In this document: positions 59,261 to 64,000 of the stretch, one piece after another
How the letters are laid out: each line of letters begins with the position of its first letter
Numbering within the stretch: the stretch's first letter is position 1
Origin: Tigriopus japonicus
Lineage: Eukaryota; Arthropoda; Copepoda; Harpacticoida; Harpacticidae
Assembly: GCA_010645155.1 (NCBI GenBank)
Contig: CM021318.1
Coordinates: forward strand, 10,099,154 to 10,163,153
Reading direction: 5' to 3'
Length of the DNA stretch: 64,000 bases
Translations under genes and position numbers: made by a program
The notes under the pieces: generated by a model
Seen by the model: only the letters and a program-made list of their open reading frames with translations
What the model was told of the DNA's origin: nothing
Database searches by the model: none

Positions 59261-59681
59261 ACATTAACTTTGCAAAGTAGAAATATCACTTATCAACGCT
59301 CTGAAATTTTACTAAAATAGATTATTAATATCGACGATCTAGCAGATAAATTTTGCTTCTTTGAGGTCGATCCGAGACAAAAACGCCCTTCAGCATTATT
59401 GTTATTCGTTTCTTCACTGCGAGTAGAAGTTGTCTACTTTTCAAAAACTCAAATATTGGTTGCATTTAACAATTAAAATCAGGTATTTGACGACCCATTT
59501 TTTCAAGCAGTGTCTCAGCATTTGAAAGGTAAGTGGCACTCTTTTTCAAGCAATGTATCGTTATTGTTGTAATGATGGCATATTCTTGGTCACTTTTCCT
59601 ACTTTTTCCAATGTAAAATATTTTTCAACTCTGCACAGTAACTTTCAGATCCCTTTCACATCATTTCACTATCTAATATTA

Positions 59682-59914
59682 ATGTCATCCAAATTTGAAT
59701 CTATCTGGAAATCTGAATTTGAATCATCATTCGCGATCAAACATTTTTTCCTTTTATTTTTGGTTCTGACACAAGCCTCATTGCACTTTGGGGTTATGCT
59801 TGACCCTTTCGACACTACTTTCACAGAATATATACGTTGTCGAGCCTTTGTCTATTGTTGTTGGTTGGATGGACCACCCTGTCACGAACGAATAGAATCT
59901 GAAAAAGAAGATCA
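59682..59914 (+). CDS. putative first exon of a secreted cysteine-rich protein
   Basis: From the ATG at 59682 the frame gives a hydrophobic signal-like segment (HFFLLFLVLTQASLHFG) and then a Cys-rich stretch, IRCRAFVYCCWLDGPPCHER, with another Cys near the end. It stops at a strong donor (GATCATT|GTAAGTC, 59915). A possible upstream exon lies at 59482-59528 between good splice signals. No downstream exon was found and no family is recognised, so the gene is tentative. Confidence 0.3.
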
Positions 59915-61366
59915 TTGTAAGTCATTGTGGTAAGGTTCATTCACGATATTAGTATAGGTAGACCAAGAAGTTTTAGATTAGCCTAAAGAAGATTGTTTAA
60001 CACGGTACTTCAAAATTCCTATCAAGTTTGTATATAATTTTCAAACACAATGAGTCATGTTTCTGACTCACGAAACCAAAAGGAACAACTTTGATTAATG
60101 GAGACTCAGAAATCAAACCCTTGATCATCTGCCGAGTTATTTGAGTTTAACTGGTTCATTTTAACCCTGAACCCAGGTGATATAAATCGTGGATTCCCAA
60201 CAAAGAAAAGAGATTTTTCTATTTCATAAAATCAGATCAAAACTTTCATCACATGGATGTCAGTCAAAAAAAAAAACCAAAAATTTGTTTTATTACCAAA
60301 ATCTAATTTAAAATGCTTATGTTTAGAAACTATTTTGCTCCAATTATTTTGACTTCATCAAATTGGACATTCAATTTTAAATTGAAGGATTTCTACTTAA
60401 CACGTGTATCTGTGTATTTTGTGAGAAATTAATATTTTTCGAAGGACTTCATAACAACATAAGTGACAGTTATAAACTTTACAGCCCTTTTCACCGTTAA
60501 TGTTTTTTTCAAACATTTGTTTTTTAAGTGATGAAGCTGCTGATCCCTATTACTTCCATCAATTTCACTTTAGCTGTGATCTCAGTTAGCACCAAATATA
60601 TATTTTTTAGGCCGATAACTTTGAATCTTGACTTGACTCAAATCAGTGCTGCTCCCCTTGATTTCCTGAGTCTGAAACATACTTCATTGTGTTTTGGAAT
60701 TTTCCTTACAAACCTGATAAAAAATTTCAATGCTCTGATGAGTTAATGCTCATGCACATGCTCCAAAAGTTAGGCTGTCGAATACCAGTATCGGAATTTC
60801 TGAGCCCATAATTATTTTTCAAAGTTAGTTACCTTTAATTGGTCTTCATATTTTTATGCATGCTGCAATTACAAAGGTTGTACAAAGTTGAAATTTAAAG
60901 CTGAAGATATTCATTAAGAAAATGTGTTGAAAAGCGTTTACCTAGAACTAACTAACGGTTTCATTTTTTATAAGGGTTTCGTACATGGGAATCATTATTT
61001 GATCACATTATGTTACAAATTGATTCCATGAATGCACCTTTTGTCATTTTCCGTTCCAAAGTATTGGAAAAAATGAGCAACAGGTTATCCCAAGATCTCA
61101 GGAGTTGATGTAACACATTTGCGCGTGGATATTGATGCAATATGAATTAAATATTCATTTTCAATTTAAATATTGTATCTACGAAATAAAAGGTCCAAAG
61201 TATTTTTTCTGGTGCAACACTTGTTATCAAAATTTGCAATTTGCAAAATGCCGCTTTTTCCAAACCTTAGTATTCATATATTTTTATCCGTTGCTAGATC
61301 ACATAATTTTGAATTCTTGAATATGAAATCATCGTTTAAGAAAGCGATCCAATTGTTTTGGCTTAC
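59915..61366. other. intergenic or intronic stretch, nothing firm
   Basis: AT-rich DNA without a supported feature. The missing last exon of the metalloproteinase, or later exons of the Cys-rich candidate, could lie here, but none could be identified. Confidence 0.3.
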
Positions 61367-63990
61367 CTGCAATGCGGCTTTTGACATCGCGGAAAAAGTT
61401 TTTAATTTTGAACATAAAGCTACCATCACCCCCAGGTCGTTTGTCACCATCACCATTGCTTGGTTTATCAAGGCCAAAGTCATGTCTTGGAATTAGTGTT
61501 GACTCCGTAGTCCTACCTTGAGATGCTGATTTACAACCAAACCACCAAAATCCAGCTGATCGGGGAAATGGAGGATCTGCAGTGTCCACCTGAAGATAGA
61601 AAATTGCAAATTCAAAGCATGAAAGAGGGAAAGTGGGTGGTTGCATGAAAATGTGAGCAAAATTCACCTTGAAAGTGTTGTCATCAAATCGCCAATACTG
61701 GCCGTCTTTAAAGAAATAAGTGAATCCGTTACTGTAACGAATGGCATCATCGATGTCATTAGGAATTCCTTCCCAATTGGAAATTGGTTTTGGATACGAA
61801 GATGAGACCGGAGGTTTCTTTTCAGGGTCAAATCGGTAATATTTATTGCCCTGAAAATAGTAACAAAGATATGTATATAGTTTTAGGTTCTTCATAGATA
61901 ACAATGTACAAGTTATGGATTAGATGATGCTACTAAATTTAGTTCATCACGACAGTCTTGACCATTTGTTATTGCAGCACATTGTCAAGTTATTTTGATT
62001 CTCCACTTTCGTCCTAAAAACGCTCTACTTCTTTATTGTTCAACTTTCAGATAATTTTTTCATTCATTCATAAAGTAATACACATATATTGCCCAGACAT
62101 TAATTAGGTGCAATTGTGTCTTAAAAGTAAAGCAAAGTCACTTACAAAAGACGCGAAAGTTCTTTCTTCCACGATATTTCGATCTTGAAGCAAAAAAGCA
62201 AATTTTCGTTTTGATCAGAGCAAGAAAATTGATTAATCTCTTGTGCTCATTAAAATTTCCGGGCTTTGAAGGCTAGGACGTCCAGGTATTATTGCTCTAA
62301 TGAAAAGGATACTTTCCCTCTTTGTTTCAAGACAGAAAAAACGTAAAAATAAGAAGAGTCTACTTTGCTTTACTTTCAAGGTAAAGTTACATCTTTTATG
62401 GTCACAACATTAGAGGCAAGACTGTAAAATAAACTATAGTTCATTCCCATTTGATTGAAATTTTTACATGATGAAGAAGTCCCCTTCTATGGAAGAGGGA
62501 ATATAGCAATACTTTCTCATCAATAAAAAGGCTTCATCCCAACTTCTGTAGCTATCAAAAAAGAAACAAATTATTGGGCTTTTGTTAATCGTAATTTCCA
62601 ACAACAACCCTGGGAATTTATACATATGAGTCGAAAAGATTTCCAAGGGGTGAAAATTGATAGTCTAATTTCCGGGATAAGAGGACTGAACATTCCATTG
62701 AGGGCTAAAAACAAAGAAACAAAGCAAGAAGGAACCGACACTAAAAAGAGAATGCACAACACTACACAATACAAAGAAGATACATCTTTACATGAAAGTT
62801 TTGTTGTAGTTGTGAATCAAATTATTTTCATTATGGACGAGTACATTTGAACCTCTTCATATCTAACCTACTCCGAACTAGTCAGTGATGTGTCTATGAT
62901 AGTCTGGGAAGCGATGTTCAACGTGCCATCGACCAAATTGGAAAATGTGAATGGCTCAAATCGGTCCACATTTTAAAGGCGCCTTCTTCCCTTGCCTAAA
63001 ATGTGGATTGTCAGTCGAGATTCTATGAGGTATTGAGTCATAGTGGACGGTAAATTTTCAATTGTTTTTGGTTAGAAGTGTTCCCAAACCAGTCAGTCTC
63101 TCTTTTCCAGAATCGAACAAAATTTGATTCACGCCATTTATTGTTTTTACGGTGGTTTAAAGCGAGGTCGAGCCTTACTTGAAGAAAAAAACTGGACATC
63201 AAAGTGACACTTGTTCTTCCAGTAATAATTTCTCGCTTATTTGACTTTAAATTACATCTTAATCTAACCCAGACATCTTCCAGAAACGAGTGGGTGCACA
63301 CTGGATGTTTGATTTTGCCAAAGTGCCCACCCATTGGAGAGATACTTAATCATTATAACGACACAACTTTCGTGTCAGGGTATAGGCTATTGTAGTCAGT
63401 CCTTGGTACACAGCGTACCGTTTTTAAAAGGTCCTTTACTTTTACAACAACGAAAGCAACGATTTCGGAGCTGGCTTTCATGGTGACAAAACCTAATTTT
63501 AGGGAAGGCAAATCCAACTTCAATAGCGCTCTATTGATTTATTACTCACCTTGAAGAAGTAAATCTTTTCATTTCCGGTCCAAACAAAAGCTCCATCCAC
63601 TCGATCGGGAATGCCTTCAAAGCCTTTAGATATTTCTTTTGGATATCCCGAATCCATAAACTGGTTTGTGAATCTCCAGTACTGTGAACCCTTGAAGAAA
63701 TAGGTCTTTCCATTGGTCCACGTAAAGGCAGCATCCAAATTGGGAGGTAGTCCCCCCCAATCGGACGAGAGATCTCGTGGATAACCATTTGCGACGGATT
63801 CATCGGTCAACTTCCAGTATTTTCCTCCTTTAAATGTGAAAGTGTCCCCATTCTTGAGTGTAACAATGGCATCAAAGGAAGCATCATTGCAGAGCTCCTC
63901 ATCGTCCACTCGACTGGGCGGATCGGGTTCTGACGCTTCTGGGCGTGTTGAAGAGGGCTTTGAACTGGTTGTCTTTTCTCCATAAAGTTG
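61329..63990 (-). CDS. matrix metalloproteinase, hemopexin half (5' partial)
   Basis: Minus strand; three exons in the window: 63990-63550 (acceptor TTTTCAG just inside the edge), 61850-61668, and 61589 onward. The gene continues beyond 64000, where the prodomain and zinc catalytic domain should be. The first codons read QLYG, the usual junction after an MMP catalytic domain, then a Ser/Pro linker and four hemopexin blades: SFDAIVTLKNG, NLDAAFTWTNGKTYFFKG, RVDGAFVWTG, DIDDAIRYSNGFTYFFKDG. The propeller is closed by the Cys of ELCND and WWFGC. It remodels extracellular matrix. The 3' end is uncertain. Either the frame stops at 61329 after a basic tail, or a good donor (GCAG|GTAAGC, exon end 61367) leads to an unseen last exon, as expected for a membrane-anchored form. 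Confidence 0.9.
61851..63549. other. metalloproteinase intron
   Basis: A 1.7-kb intron between hemopexin exons. No embedded gene or clear repeat was recognised. Confidence 0.6.
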
Positions 63991-64000
63991 CTGAAAATGC

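Overview
This is a eukaryotic nuclear window. It has split genes with GT-AG introns, many of them only 50-110 bp long, in an AT-rich background full of decayed transposons. Single-copy genes such as a stand-alone peptidyl-amidating lyase, a FAM43-type PTB protein and a hemopexin-type matrix metalloproteinase, together with a non-LTR element tail of a kind I associate with crustaceans, suggest an arthropod. A small-genome crustacean such as a copepod is my best guess, but the species is not proven by the sequence. There are two runs of N (5588-5759 and 41801-41892).

Layout. 1-17.1 kb has no gene that I can support. It holds a mariner-like transposase scrap, a tRNA-derived SINE, a large foldback element ending at an N gap, LINE 3' debris, several MITE-like inverted repeats, a hAT-type MITE and a remarkable simple-repeat island (11.9-14.3 kb). 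17.2-19.7 kb (+) is a two-exon gene for an AT-hook/CXXC zinc-finger nuclear protein. 19.7-26.7 kb is intergenic with a SINE, a foldback repeat, an LTR-like fragment, a minisatellite and a second hAT MITE. 26.8-29.6 kb (+) is a seven-exon amidating lyase (PAL), convergent with a two-exon gene (30.4-33.3 kb, -) fusing a winged-helix-like N-terminus to a nucleoside-phosphorylase fold. 34-38.1 kb is a 92-bp satellite array interrupted by a broken BEL/Pao gag-like fragment.

38.7-40.1 kb (+) is a six-exon SDR16C-like short-chain dehydrogenase lacking two catalytic residues. It converges on a seven-exon UBE2Q-type ubiquitin-conjugating enzyme (40.75-42.8 kb, -), where an N gap is bracketed by an apparent assembly duplication. 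46.1-48.4 kb (-) is a FAM43-like PTB protein. 51.7-56.8 kb (-) is an isopenicillin-N-synthase-like 2-oxoglutarate/Fe(II) oxygenase with a transposon-filled 3.7-kb intron. It is divergent from an intronless mitochondrial GATD3/ES1 protein (58.3-59.1 kb, +). 61.4-64 kb (-) is the hemopexin half of a matrix metalloproteinase whose catalytic half lies beyond the window.

The genes do not form one pathway; this is an ordinary mixed metazoan neighbourhood. Exon boundaries were worked out by hand from splice signals, reading phase and family similarity; no alignment or transcript was available. The most unusual items are the putative SDR pseudoenzyme, the winged-helix/phosphorylase fusion, the 3' tail shared by a LINE and a SINE, the satellite with its embedded gag piece and higher-order repeat, and the modular foldback element.
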